From contig JAJNNX010000024.1 of assembly GCA_023159155.1 (NCBI GenBank), positions 1-64,000 on the forward strand: DNA of 64,000 bases, written 5' to 3'. This DNA comes from Ustulina deusta. Taxonomy: Eukaryota > Ascomycota > Sordariomycetes > Xylariales > Xylariaceae. Below the pieces are notes generated by a model, which was not told where the DNA came from, did no database searches, and saw only the letters and a list, made by a program, of their open reading frames with translations. The position numbers and the translations under genes were made by a program. Positions 11,925 to 24,266 of the stretch are shown here, piece by piece (within the stretch, counting starts at the first letter, position 1; the number at the start of each line of letters is the position of its first letter).

Positions 11925-14900
11925 TCATCCATCAACATTCGGCACTAACATTGCCGGCATGCTCTTCGAAATATGCTCAGCCAAACTCGCGAGCGTATCG
12001 TTGCCCATTACTTTCAGCACGGGCACCGCGACCTGAAAGTACTTGAGACACCACGCGCGGATGTCGACCGAGACGAGTGAGTCGATGCCGACCTCCCTGC
12101 CGCGCATCGACATCAAATGATCATCGTCGGCCGTCGTGAGTTGCAGGGCTTTACGAAGCCGGGCCGCGAGTGCACCTAGAGATCAACATAATATGAGAAC
12201 TGATGTAATGCTATGCTGACTTTTCTTCTATCGACGTACCTCTGACGACGGCCTTGACGTCCCTTGGCGTCACGCACCGGTGCAGCATGTCGCTGATAGA
12301 GGAACCAACCGCTCCCGGCACACCGTCCTTGCTTATCATATTGTCTTCTCCTTTCGGTTCGTGCATCAGGAAGTCCGCGAATCTGGGATTGGATGCCCAG
12401 ACCGGCGGGTCGGCCTCGTCAGCTGCAACAGGCTCGAGTCCCGTCGACAAGACTGCCGGTCCACCCGCCCGGCCACAGTGTATTGCTTCCGCGACGATCT
12501 GGTGAAAATCAGCCTCGGACAGGTGCATAAAGAACATCTTGGATATGGTAAGGTCCAGCGCCCTGCCCTGTCCTCGTTCCAAGTAGCCAATGCCGAATAC
12601 CGAACCAAGGTCGATGGCCGTGGCGGCTAGGCCGCGCTGCCGCCGCTGTGCGGCAAGGGCACACAGGTACGCGTTCGCTGCTACGTAGTTGGCTTGGCCC
12701 GGGTTGCCGTAGATAGATGTAACGGAAGAAAAGAGGATGAAGAAGTCGAGGTTCTCGTCCGCGTCGGCAAACAGCTGGTGGAGGTGCGTGCTGCCTTGCA
12801 CCTTCGGATCGAGAACCGAGGTGAGCTGGTCAAAGGACATGTTGCTGATGGACACATCCTGCAGCATTACGGCGCCATTCATGGCCCCCGCAATGGGTGG
12901 GAGAGTCGTCGTGATGGTTTCCTTGACAGCCTTTAGGCTAGCTTCGTCCGTGACGTCCCTAAAGTATAAATGATCTCGTTAGAGCTGCTGATCACACAGA
13001 AAATGAAGCCTCATGACTCGACTTGCCCTGGCATAATAGCTATAGTGGCCCCGTTACGAGCGTGAGCCGAAATCCAGCGGTTGTCTATATGCGGATTCCT
13101 AGACGTGAGGACTATTGTCCTCGCGCCCTTCTTCACCATCCAGTCGCACAGGGACGTTCCGAGCTTGCTGGTCAGTCCTACGATCCAGTACGTTCTGTCC
13201 GCCTTGAACAGCAGAGAATCGCAATCTAGCCTTGTAACCGGCACAGATATCTTGTCTGACATAGTCCAGTCTATAACAGTTAGCGGGTCACTGATCAGGT
13301 CTTGTTGGCTGGCCAGGTCGGCAACCGAAACCACTCTTGAGGCTGCCGCCCTTCCTCGCCCTTCAGGGCGGGTGACATTGTCGAGAGCCTGTTGGAGGAA
13401 ATTGGCCAGACCCGGAGAGCTGCTGGCGACACTCTCGGATCCATGAAAGGAGAAAAGCGTGTCAAGTGTCTCACGTCGACAGTGAGGTGACAAGCAAGAG
13501 AGGATCGTGGAATGGTTTTCCCATCTATGACCGGCTCCGGCGCCGGCACGCGGTGTCAATCCCACAAAACAGGAAACCGTGGATGGTAGAATCTTCTTTA
13601 GCGCTGAACGGCTGATGCAGGAGCATAGTGTTGTGTGGCAGTCATTAGACGCATCCACTTGTTCTTCACGGGAATCTGTCATTAAAACTACCTTGATGTT
13701 CTTCGACGAAGCTTTCACGGCAATGGCCTCGGCGATCAATGTAGGCGCGTTGTGTACTACGGTCGTCTCCTGAGAGCCTTCCCATACAGAATCTAAGATG
13801 GTCGAGGATGCCAACTGCGACGCCACGAGGACGAGGAGAGCACTGTCGCTGAATGGCGTATCGGGACAACGACATACCGAGCCCGAAAGAATGCAGAGAA
13901 CCGATGCCGGGGAGGGGACGAGGGCTAAATACTTGGTTTGGGACCCGGTTTCAACCCCTAAAGCCAGGAATCCATACCCCCAGCGAGTCCTGATGGCTGA
14001 TATCATGGTATGTGTTGTGTTGATCTTAATTACCCCTGCCTTTTCCTCTGTCATCCTGTGCCGTGATAGCGACAGTTCTTTAGCAACCCAATTAGTTTCA
14101 TCTCGTTGCAAAAAGACGGCCGCGCTTCTGGGGTCTATTTCTCGCATGATTTTCCGGCGCGTCGAGTTGTAACGATCATTCAGGGCAGAAATGTGCCGTA
14201 GTCTCGGTAGTAGCTCTCGCCCTTGCGCGTCGATAACTATTTCTGGTTCAAAGCTCCAAAGAGTAGTATCATCACGGCCGTCGCGTGATGAGATCACAAG
14301 ACGAAGGATAAATTCGGATACCTGGCGCGCATGCAAACCTATCGGCTCTTCTACGTCCAGAAATTGGAGGCAGAGTCCAGGTGTCTCGTTGATAGCCGAC
14401 CGCCCAAAGCCCACGGTCATATTGGAGTAGGGGTCCTTCCCGCGGCGACCAGTCGTGATCCACAACATGGTTTTGGGTGTGGTAAACATCGGCTTGAGAG
14501 CCAGGAACTCGTCGTTGGTAATATCCCGAAAGACTGGCTTGTCGAGATCGGTTAGAGACACAACGACGGAACTTGGATGTATGAGGCTATGGTCAACTTC
14601 TCCTAGAGTCCCGTACATATGAGTTTTTACTGCAAAAGACTGGGAAATTTGGCGAAGCTCTCTGGCCAGGAAAGCCGTATACTCTGATGTGCCACTGACA
14701 ATGAAGAAATCGGAGATAGGAGCTTCAAGGGGCAGTGCGGCAAGGGGAGCACGGAGGTGATGCACATGATCATCAACAGCCTGTGAAACAAAGAGCGTGA
14801 ATCCCAGGGTGGTTTCGAAGTTCTTCGGGGGAGTCTTATCAATTCCAGAGAACGCGGTAGCTTTGAGAAGTTCGTCCCAGCGATCAGCCGAGACTAAAGG

Positions 14901-17900
14901 CGAGATTACTCGCCCTTCATTGACACCGAGCCACCATCCAGGCAGACTCCCAAATATGAAACCAGGGAGGCCCCCCGGCTGGATTTCATTGTTGGGTTCG
15001 ACGACGACAAGAAAGCCCCCGGGCCGGAGCATCCTGCGAAGATTACGCAGGGTTCTTTCAAGATTCGCGGTGGCATGCAAGACACCAAACGCGACAAGCA
15101 GGTCGTACTCACCCTCCTCATAACCTTGCTCGACAGGATCTCTCTCAGCATCGAGTACCTTGAAACTCATGGTGCGTCGCTTTGGGTATTGGCGCTGATG
15201 CCTGGAGAAAATCGCATCTGCAGTCTCTGCGAACCCGAGAGAAAGGTCCGTAGAAGTGTAGCTGAGGAAGTTAGACCCAAGTTCAGCAAGAATCCCCTTG
15301 GTAGCGGCGCCAGTACCGGCTCCTGTATAATAAATAGTCATTAGTCAGGAGTAGGGGCTTGAACCAGAAGCTGATTGGGATCGACCTTACCTATCTCTAG
15401 AATTTTCATATGCGGATAACGATCAGCAATTTGGCTCACAATCCGACCAACCCACTGTATGGATTCACGTAGTCCGAATCCGGTGGCATAGTACTCGTCG
15501 AAAAGACCTGATGTGCGGAGTTCCTCTAACATATCGACTTCACCCCTGAGAGCCCGTGGCATCCGCTGGCCCACAATGTGCATCAGAGGCACATCGGGTA
15601 TATCAGGTAATTTTTGGCCTGCCTGGATCACATCCTCCAACGTGTCATTAAGCCACTCCTTCTGCATCCACCTATTTTGTCCGAAAGAGATGGCATGTTG
15701 AGCATACCGCAGGTAATACTTGTGATGCGGGGAGGCTGGAGCGTCATGGTCACACTGGACTAGTCTTCTCAAATAGAAGTTCGCGATCCGTACTAACGTA
15801 GCGAGGGTCTCCGTGTGATACTCTCCGACCGTGACGTCGCCACTCGCCGCCAATAAGCCGTCTGGCCCGCTGCTCACCCAATGCGTCTCATAAAACACCT
15901 TCCTGTCGTCTTCATCGGATATCTGCCTGACTGGCTTGAGTACTATACCGTGTAACTGCAAAGCCGCGTTACCACCAGCATCAGAGTAGATGTCGATGTC
16001 GGCGGAGAATCCCTTTGCCTCGGATTCCGGTATGTCGACGTTAGCGTCGACAGAGACAAGTCCATGCTTGTTGGTCATCTGCCCGGCGAGAAGCAAATTC
16101 ACCCTGATTAATGAACAGCTCTGCGGCAGATGCAAACATGACAGTTGCTCGTCTCCAGGGTAGCCACGAGCGAGAAATACAGTCTGCAGAGCCGAGTCCA
16201 GCTCCGCGGGGTGGATAGTTATCGGCTTCCCGTAGTAAGCCTCTTCATCCTCTTGTGGTCTCATTTTTACAAGACAGGAAGATTCTGCATGTCTTCTACT
16301 GATTGAGTGCAAGGATGCGAAGCGGCCGCGAAACTGGTATCCTAGACGATCCATAACCTGGTAGTAGAGCTCGGGCTTAACATCAACCATGTGAGGGGGG
16401 ATAGATCCACGTTCCGGCAGCAGATCTGGAGAAGGGTCGCCGATGGTGATGTCGATATCTGCACTAGCTGCCAGCGTCAGTTCATCGGCCGAGGCACCCA
16501 ATGCTGCAGAGTAGTTGAATTTGGCCGTGACATGGCCAGCTTGGGTTTTGGTAATGTCAGTCAAGCTGATCAAAACTTCAACACCATCGTCGCTGTTCTG
16601 GTCAAAACCAATGGCTTGATGTATATAAAAGTCTCTGATCTCGATCAGTTGGATGTTCGCTGCATCTACCAATACTTGCGAGGCTTCAATCATCGTGGAA
16701 ATGTACCCCGCCGCGGGGAATATGACCTGTCCTTGGACCCCGTGGTCATGGAGCCAGTCGATCTCGCTCTCACGCAATAAGTGCCTCCAGACTAACTGAT
16801 GTGGTCCGGTATCGACACACATATCTCCTAGAAGAGGATGGACTCGCTTTCGCAGGCGCAGCCGTCGGCTGATGCGCGACTCATTCCAGTACGCCGTGTC
16901 GTGATTCCACTGATACGCCGGAAGGCCTTTCAGGAGGCGGAAGTGATGATGCTTTCTTGCTGGGGCCATGAACCTCTCGAACTTGTCCAGATTCACAGAT
17001 GGTGCGCTTAAGTGTGTCCACAGAAACCCCAAGGTGTCTGAGAAAGCTTCGACCGCACCGACTTTACGGGTAAGGGTGCCGTGATAAGACACGTCCTTTG
17101 CGAGCGCTTCATGAATGTTTTGGCGCGTGGGGCCTTGAAGCGCTGGATGAGCACCAATCTCCAGGACGACGTCGAAATGTATTGCTGTGACAGCTGCCTT
17201 TACCGCGTCCGAGAACAGGACGGGGTTTCTCAGATTTGTGACCCAATATGGTCCCTCCAGCCCTGGTTCTTCTTCTTCCATGGGCCGGCCGCTCACGCTA
17301 GAGTACCACGTACACCTATGTGCTGGCGACTGTAGTGGATTGATAGCACGGTCGATCAGCGATTTTACGTAGCCATCCAGGCACGGGTCAACGTGCGGTG
17401 AATGGTAGGCTCTATCCACTCGGAGCAGTCGGTTCATCTTCTGCTGGCTCTCCAGTGTCTTCCGTAGCTCGAGGATGGCATCCTCATCTCCGGAAAGTGT
17501 GACACTCGAGGATGAGTTACTAGCTGCAACAGATACTCGTCCGTCGAAGACAGGTTCGGCACATAGAGACGATGCGTCATCCATGGATATGCCAGCTGCC
17601 AACATGGCTCCCTTGATACCGTCGCCCTGGGGGCTGCGCGCTGACTCGAGGTGAACGCCACGATAGTACGCAATGTAAATGGCATCACGTGCGGTTATAT
17701 ACCCGGCGGCATACGCTGCACCGATCTCACCGCTAGAGTGTCCCACGACGGCGCTGAAGGAGATGTTGGCAGCCTGGAGGAGGTCCGTAATGAGGATCTG
17801 GATCGCCGTGCATATCGGTTGGGCTATAGCGGACTCTCCAACTCCAGATGGTTCAGCGAGCAACTCAGACTCTAGACTCCAGCTAGGACGATCAGCCTGT

Positions 17901-19767
17901 GGCAGCTCGGCGAGGTACGAGTCCAACTGCCGAATGATTTGGCGTGCCGCCATTGACTTCTCAATCAGCTCGGCCCCCATCCGAGCATGCTGCGCACCTT
18001 GTCCGGTGAATATTCCCAAGATTCTACGATCATTCTTCTCCCCCAGAGATGACCCACCGACGTATGTACCTACTTCTGTTTCTTGTTCCAAGTTCTTCGA
18101 TATTTTAGATTTAAGATCATCGATCGAGATTGCCGACAATGCAACCCGATATCGAAAGACGGAGCGGCGCTCTCGAAGAGTCCAGGCCAGGTCCTGGAGA
18201 CTGATCGTTGGATTTGTGCTCAAGAAAGTTGCGTAGGCGAGCATGCTTTTCCGTAGCGACGTCTGAGATTCTGCCGAAAAGACGAAAGGGGAGAAGGGGA
18301 GAGGTTCGCCATCATCTCCGGAAACTGACGAGCTACTTGGAAGATGATTCCAGCTCTCAAGGATAGCATGGGCGTTGGTCCCACCAATACCGAAGCTTTC
18401 GGGTGCGATGGTTTAGTTAGCAGACTAGCGACTCGGATGGATTCCAAGAATAAACGAAATGACACGCACCAGACAACTTACCTGTTCACACTAGCACGCC
18501 TGGGCCCGTCTCCTCCAATATTAGGCCACGACTGCAAAGTCGTGCTTATCTCGAAACTCCGGTAGAGCGGCACTAAGGACTCACTCAGGTTGTCAAAGTG
18601 CAGATTTGGAGGGATGCAAGCATGTTGTAACGCCAGGGATGCTTTGAGGATGCCAGCAATGCCAGCCGAGCCTTCAGTGTGACCGATCACAGTCTTCACG
18701 GAGCCGACATACATAGGATCCTGACTCGGCACTGCACTATGGCCGTCCTGAAAAAAGGCACCATGCATGCCGGCAGCTTCGATGGGATCTCCGGCAGGAG
18801 TCCCAGTGCCGTGTGCCTCGAAGTATTGAGGTTGATCCGAATACTTGAGCGGGTCGAGACCAGCCTTGTTGTACACGCTACGTATCAAAGCTTTCTGGCT
18901 AGATGAACTGGGTAAAGTGAGGCCATCCGACGTGCAGCCGTCTTGGTTTACCCCAGTCTCTCTGATAATGCATTCGATGTTGCCTCCATCTGCAAGAGCT
19001 TTGCTAAGAGTTTGAAGCACAATCACCGAGATTCCGTCGCCGCGGGCATAGCCGTTGGCGTCTCGGTCCCACATCCTGCTAAGTGAGTCGGGCGACAGCA
19101 TCTTCAAGTTGCTCATAGCAACATAAGCCTCGGGTCCAAGGATAAGGTTGGTGCCGCAGGCCACGGCCATCTGGCAGTCGCCAGCCCTCAAAGCCTGGAC
19201 GGCCAGGTGAACCGCAACAAGGCTCGATGAGCAGGCTGTATCGACCGTAATAGACGGTCCCTGCCAACCGAAAAAGTAGGAAATCCGGTTTGAGATAATG
19301 CTTCGGCTACATCCCGTTGTCATGTAGACCGGAATACTTTGCGTGTCCCTCAGAAGGCTAGCTTCAACATCCGCTGACATTACTCCAACATACACGCCCG
19401 TGTCGCTGCCTCTGAGGCCCTCTACTTTCAAGCCGGCTGCCTCCACAGCCTCGTACACAGTCTCGAGCAGCAAAGACTGCTGAGGGTCTAGGCTTCTGGC
19501 TTCGAGGGGACTAATATTAAAAAACTGGGCATCAAATTTTCTCACGTCTTTAGATATGAGATACGACTGTTTGACGTTGCAATGTCCATGGTAGGACCCG
19601 TTGGCGTGATACCATCCCTCGGGGCTGAAACGATCGTCTGGTATGACAGAGCGTACATCTCGGGGATGGCGAAGAAGGTCCCATAGTCCTAAGGTTGAGT
19701 CGACATTGCCGGCGAAATGACAGCCGCTTCCAACAATGGCAATTGGCTCCGGAACAATAGAAGGCAT
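11925..19767 (-). CDS. Highly reducing type I polyketide synthase lacking an ER domain (KS-AT-DH-CMeT-KR-ACP)
   Basis: Five exons (19767-18482, 18395-15391, 15322-13027, 12958-12240, 12175-11925) join in frame to 2518 residues. KS: active Cys179 in DTACSSS, His319 in EAHGTGT, His363 in GHTEGS. AT: GHSSGE with Ser649. DH: His980 in HGVQGQVIFP and Asp1162 in DSALQ. C-methyltransferase: ILEIGAGTG near 1428. KR: cofactor loop near 2145, Ser2273/2274, Tyr2287, Asn2291. ACP: GIDSL with Ser2468. Between CMeT and KR there is the structural region typical of LovB and PKS-NRPS synthases, with no enoylreductase. No thioesterase, reductase or condensation domain follows the ACP. The protein would assemble a methylated, partially reduced chain from malonyl-CoA and needs a separate release step. 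Intron 3 appears to be GC-AG. It is transcribed divergently from the rhodopsin-like gene. The start has a good MPS...PIAIVG KS N-terminus. Confidence 0.95.
12959..13026 (-). other. Probable GC-AG intron in the PKS gene
   Basis: The exon reads ATG-CCA-GG, then GCAAGT, and resumes after TTTAG with G-GAC-GTC, restoring MPGDVTDEASLK, the standard KR sequence. No GT donor nearby preserves the frame. GCAAGT is the usual strong context of GC donors. Confidence 0.8.
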
Positions 19768-20939
19768 AATGAGTTCAGCTTTCTCATTAATACGCGGGCT
19801 GGCTGCCTCGATATCTGTTCAGTATACTTCCTCGAAACTAATATTAGTCAAAATAAACAAAAAGCTGGTGAATGATAAACTCCTCACGGGGACCTTGAAG
19901 TAGCAGATCTGATCCGTTGACAGAAACAAAGATTCGAAGCAACCGGTCGAGTACAGGAAAGTAGCCCCTTCACGCAGGCCTGAGGTCTACGAGAGACACA
20001 CACGGAGAACTCCAGCGTTCCCGATGGGCCGATGGCCACCGCTACGTTGATATGGCGATGAGACATGATGATGTGGGCAAATGGCGGAGGTGGCGCTCTC
20101 ATGGAATCATGTGCTGTGCACGATAGTACTGTGGGAATCCTTCGAGGATGGGAATGGTGCAGTATGGGTGGTATTGCATTCTGTGGTATCTGGGATAGCT
20201 ATGTTGGATTGTAATGTGCACCGTGTACATAACAGAATCAGGCTGGGTGCGGTCTCGGAGAAAGGTTAAAGGATTCATTTCTTACTTGTATCACCGCAGT
20301 TTGAAGAAATAGCTGCGGTCCCATCCACACCACATGTAAGCTCGGTTAGTATCAGGTTCCTCTCGCTTATTCCTTCCGACCATCACATCATTGGCTCTTG
20401 TCGAGTCCTGTCCACAATGCCTGTCTGGGGGGGGGGTTTCTTCTTGCTAGTGTCGGCAGGCCCTTTTCAGCTCCTTCTCTGCGTCTTCCTTCAAGGGCTG
20501 TGTAGTGTATGTGCCGGAGTGGGTAGAGTAGTCGAGCATAACTTCACCCAGAGATAGATAGAACTCTACACTTCCAGGGCGATTGATCACTAGCTTGAAT
20601 TGAGGAATATGGCGATTGAGGGCAACACGTCTAAAATCTTTGATTATGAAGTGCATGCTAAAATAAAATAATAATAATAAAAGAACGTCTAGGTCTTGCG
20701 TGTGAAGCTATCACATACAAGTACTACGTGAATACATCCCCAAAATCCTTGCTGGAATCCCTCCAACTTGTACCCCACTACCACATCACTGCATAAAGAT
20801 TCAGCGCGGTCGACCCAACCATTATATCTCAATTCATTCCGTTTTTCTCATTCTGCCGTCTTTTGACCAACAATATCATATCCACTCCGCTGGCTTGCGC
20901 CTCGGTCGATTACTCTCGCTTGCCAAAAATCACACCAAC
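19768..20939. other. Divergent intergenic region between PKS and rhodopsin-like gene
   Basis: About 1.2 kb separates two divergently transcribed genes, so it should hold both promoters. I see a G9-10 run near 20427 and an AT-rich ATAATAATAATA tract near 20665, but no convincing operator or TATA box. Short frames here lack recognisable motifs. Confidence 0.6.
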
Positions 20940-22242
20940 ATGTCTGGCAGCCTTGCATCACAAGAGTATATTGGCTGGAAAGTTGATATTTTTCTTGGCG
21001 TTTTCACTCCTCTCGTAGTCCTCTGCGTCGCCTTGCGTTTCTACGCGCGACATTTCACAGCAAGTCGGCACAGTCTCGACGACTGGCTTGTGTTAGCCGC
21101 CTTGCTGGCTCAATTGGTACAAACAGGCGTAATAATAGGTAAGCAGCTATGGCAAATGTTCTCCAGAAACGGTAATTGATACAAAAACACGAGAAATAGC
21201 AAGCATAAAACAAGGCGGGGTTGGGTACCATGTCGAGTATCTCGAGGAGACTCGGCCGGAGGAAATCACCATTTTCTTGAAATATCTTGTCGCCGAATCG
21301 CTTTGGTATCTTGGCACGATCTGGATTGCAAAGTTATCAATCTGCATGCTGTACAGACGTTTGTTCCCACAACGCCCGATCTACATTGTGCTCTGCGTTA
21401 TCGTCGCCATCATGATAGGCACAAGTATTGCGACCGTTGTCGCTCTCCTTGTTGCTTGCAGACCTTTCTCGGCAAATTGGGGCCCGCCTGCTATACAACA
21501 GACTTACTGTATAGACAAGGAGCCGATCTTCGTGTGGGCTACGCTGCCCAACGTCGTAACAGATGTCGTCATGCTTGTAATACCACTTCCTATTGTATGG
21601 AAGCTGCACATGGCTACCAATTTCAAGATAGCATTAACAGTTACGTTCCTCATCGGCAGCATGTGAGTACTTAGCCCCTACCTAGTACAGCTTGCTTCCT
21701 TCCAACTAGCGGCTGACAGAAGAAGCAGAGGCCTGGGGACATCAATACTACGACTGACGGCGTTCCACAATCGTAACTCTTTCACCGATGCCACGTACAA
21801 TGCAGCGGAACTCCAGATTGTGACACTCGCCGAAGGCGGCATCTACCTCATCTCCGCTTGTCTGCTCGTTTGCCGCCCGCTCTTGGAGAAGATCCGCGAG
21901 GGCACCTTTCTACTCTGGAGTAAGAGGAGTACGCCAGGGTCAAGCGGCCCAGCCGGCAACTACGAGCTGGGCCGGGCACCGTATGGCAGACAGAGGGGCG
22001 AGAGTCAACAATCGAGCAGAGAGGGAGATCTCTATAATATTTGGGGCAGGGATAACGATAGTCAGCATGGTCTTCGTGGCGCTAGCTCCCACTTCGCGGC
22101 AGGCGCCAGCTTCGCCCCCAAGATTGCTCAGGAATCAGTACCGAGTCCGATCCTGCGGCAAGGGGGTCAAAGTGAGACGGGCATCACGCGGACCACGGTC
22201 ATCCAGCAATCTTCGGATGAGACTGGGGCAGAATCTAGGTGA
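20940..22242 (+). CDS. SAT4-family (fungal rhodopsin-like) integral membrane protein
   Basis: Three exons (20940-21138, 21200-21662, 21729-22242) give 391 residues. It has about seven hydrophobic helices; examples are the segments near IFLGVFTPLVVLCVALRF, WLVLAALLAQLVQ, IVLCVIVAIMIGT and VVTDVVMLVIPLPIVWKL. It also has the family features ALRFYAR, a DDW after helix 2, CRPFSANW and an ATLPNVV...MLVIPLPIVW motif. The C-terminal 110 residues are hydrophilic and probably cytosolic. The ATG at 20940 sits in AACATG and is preferred, because the open frame upstream has no other ATG. Proteins of this family occur in many fungal metabolite clusters and as GPCR-like CFEM relatives. The biochemical role is unknown. 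Its position between PKS and reductase suggests membership in the cluster, but that is inference. Confidence 0.85.
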
Positions 22243-24266
22243 ACGTAGCAACCGCGCTAAAGAACCAAATCGGGCAGGAAATTTTGTGTTACGGGCCAGG
22301 ATTGTGTATGACTTGGAAATCATCCCTGGTCTTCTCTGACTGTCTCAATTGATTATTGGTCTCTTTTCAGCAAGTCTGAATAAGTAAGCATAGTGGCACA
22401 GTGATGTGGTGGTATTCGGTTAACTTAGCTACGGTACAAGCAAGCAAGTTAAGGTAATGGGTAGGGCCAGCCGTCAGCACCACTAACCTACTTATCTAGG
22501 AGGTTAGATCAATTAGGTGACTACCTCTTAGTAACCGCTCCTCGCTTTTAACCACTTAATGTAATGAAAATAAGGAAGAGACAATAATATCAATAGCTAC
22601 TGTGTAATTAATATATGAACGCCTTTGTTTGGGCAGCACTAGTTCTGTAGTTGGTCCCGTATTATTCAACGTACAGTTATTGGACCGTTGCAGGTTGTAG
22701 ATGGTCAGCATCTGCAGTCATGTTTCCAACGCTGTAACTGTATTACGACCAAACTTAGTTTGGCATGCAATATCACCCATGCCACTTCATGATACACTCC
22801 GATATATAATTCCCTGCTAAAAGGAGTACTAAATCAACAAGTCGTGGCTCTGGTAATAGAGCATTCTAAAATTGATATAACCTTGAAGGTGGAAGTGTTA
22901 GAGATGGTCGGTTTCAAGGTGAAGGAAAGTATGGAAAGTAGATAGATTTGAAATTATTATCATGAAGCTACATAGATATTACATTGTATGCTATATTACA
23001 AGTTTTGTTGGTAATACTGCAGTATACAGTGTTGCAAACATGACTGCAGATGCTGACCACCTGTCATCGCCTGTGACCCCCCTGGACTTCCATCCCCTGG
23101 AATCTTAGGGTTGGGCGGGCTTCAGCATTACTTACTCTTGTGTGACCACACCTTTCAACTTGGGCCATCACCAGGCAGCAGCTTTTTGCGTAATTGTTCG
23201 GGTCGGCCCGAGTAATTGCGACGTGTTGACTGTACGCGGCACAGCGAACAACTTCAAAAAAGAGCCGAACATGAGTTTGAAAGCTTGTCCAAGCTATGTA
23301 CCGCCCTGAAGAGCCCATGATTAAACAGCCCTTTGATAGCCCATGCCAAGCTCCCTATATCCGCTGGTCGGCGTTTTCGTTTGGATTCCCCCCCCCCGTC
23401 AAGTTTCCCATTCATTCTATTTCAACAACAAGCCTTTTTTCTTTTGGCTCTCCCTCTTTCTTAGCATTATTTGTGAAATTGTGAATATGGTGAGTTTGTA
23501 TATAAAGCTGGTGGGCAGGAAAGCGGCAGGCTGTAGGCAGATGGTTGACTTGCCTGTTGCGTTGGGGAAAATTACATGAAAGGTAAAAGGGGAACCTAGA
23601 GGTGACACCTGACTCTTTGTGTACACTGTGCCCATCATCAAGCCTAGGCGATGAGTGACTACACGTAATTAACATACGGTAGGTGTTTTGGCCTGGGTGC
23701 GTCGCATGCATGATGCAACAGGAAAAGGAGGTAAGAGGCCAACATATGTGAGTGATTGGGTAGGGATAAGCCAGAGTAGGTGACACTGAATCAATCCTCT
23801 GAATCCTTTCAATGGCGACCTCTCAGGTATACCCCGCACCAGAAAAGGGTATCATTGAATCAATCCTCTGGATCCTTTCAATGACAACCTCCCCGGTAAT
23901 TATACCCCGCGCCGGAGAGGGCGATAATATTGGATTGATCCTTCAGCCTTCGATCCTTTCAACAACGGCCTCTCCGGAATACCCCGCGCCGGAAGCCGAT
24001 CGGGAGGATGCCCAAAGTTCTCATCCTGTGGTGTTCTTCTCTGTGAGGTACCTTTATAAGTAAGTACCTTGAAGTAGCATATGTCTAAACGTTCATGTAA
24101 GTAATTACCCCAGGGTTGAGCGTTCATACAGCAGTGCAAGCTTCAACTATCAACTCTTAGGAATCCCCTCCCTATCCTTTCTCTCTTTTACTCTTACGGT
24201 GCTTGAAACCAATCCGCCAAGATTGGTGTCAAGACGATCATAAGTCTTCAAGCGACAATAAACACC
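22243..24266. other. Intergenic region upstream of the A-T-R reductase
   Basis: Two kilobases carry no supported gene. The left part is AT-leaning and unremarkable. The right part contains the three-copy tandem repeat at 23787-24003 and a TATAAG at about 24054, roughly 210 bp before the start codon, which could be a TATA element. Confidence 0.6.
23787..24003 (+). repeat. Three imperfect tandem repeats in the reductase promoter
   Basis: Copies begin at 23787, 23856 and 23931 (periods about 69 and 75 bp). Each has TGAATCAATCCT-like sequence, then ATCCTTTCAA, then an ATACCCCGCRCCRGA core. The core and the ATCCTTTCAA word are the best conserved parts, while the DNA between varies. Located 260-480 bp upstream of the NRPS-like start codon, the copies could be repeated regulator-binding sites. 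That role is inferred from position only. Confidence 0.75.

Noticed and set aside
17679..18236. 185-codon plus-strand frame
   Set aside because: It is antisense to the AT domain of the PKS, which has intact catalytic motifs in the other strand. No independent motif is seen.
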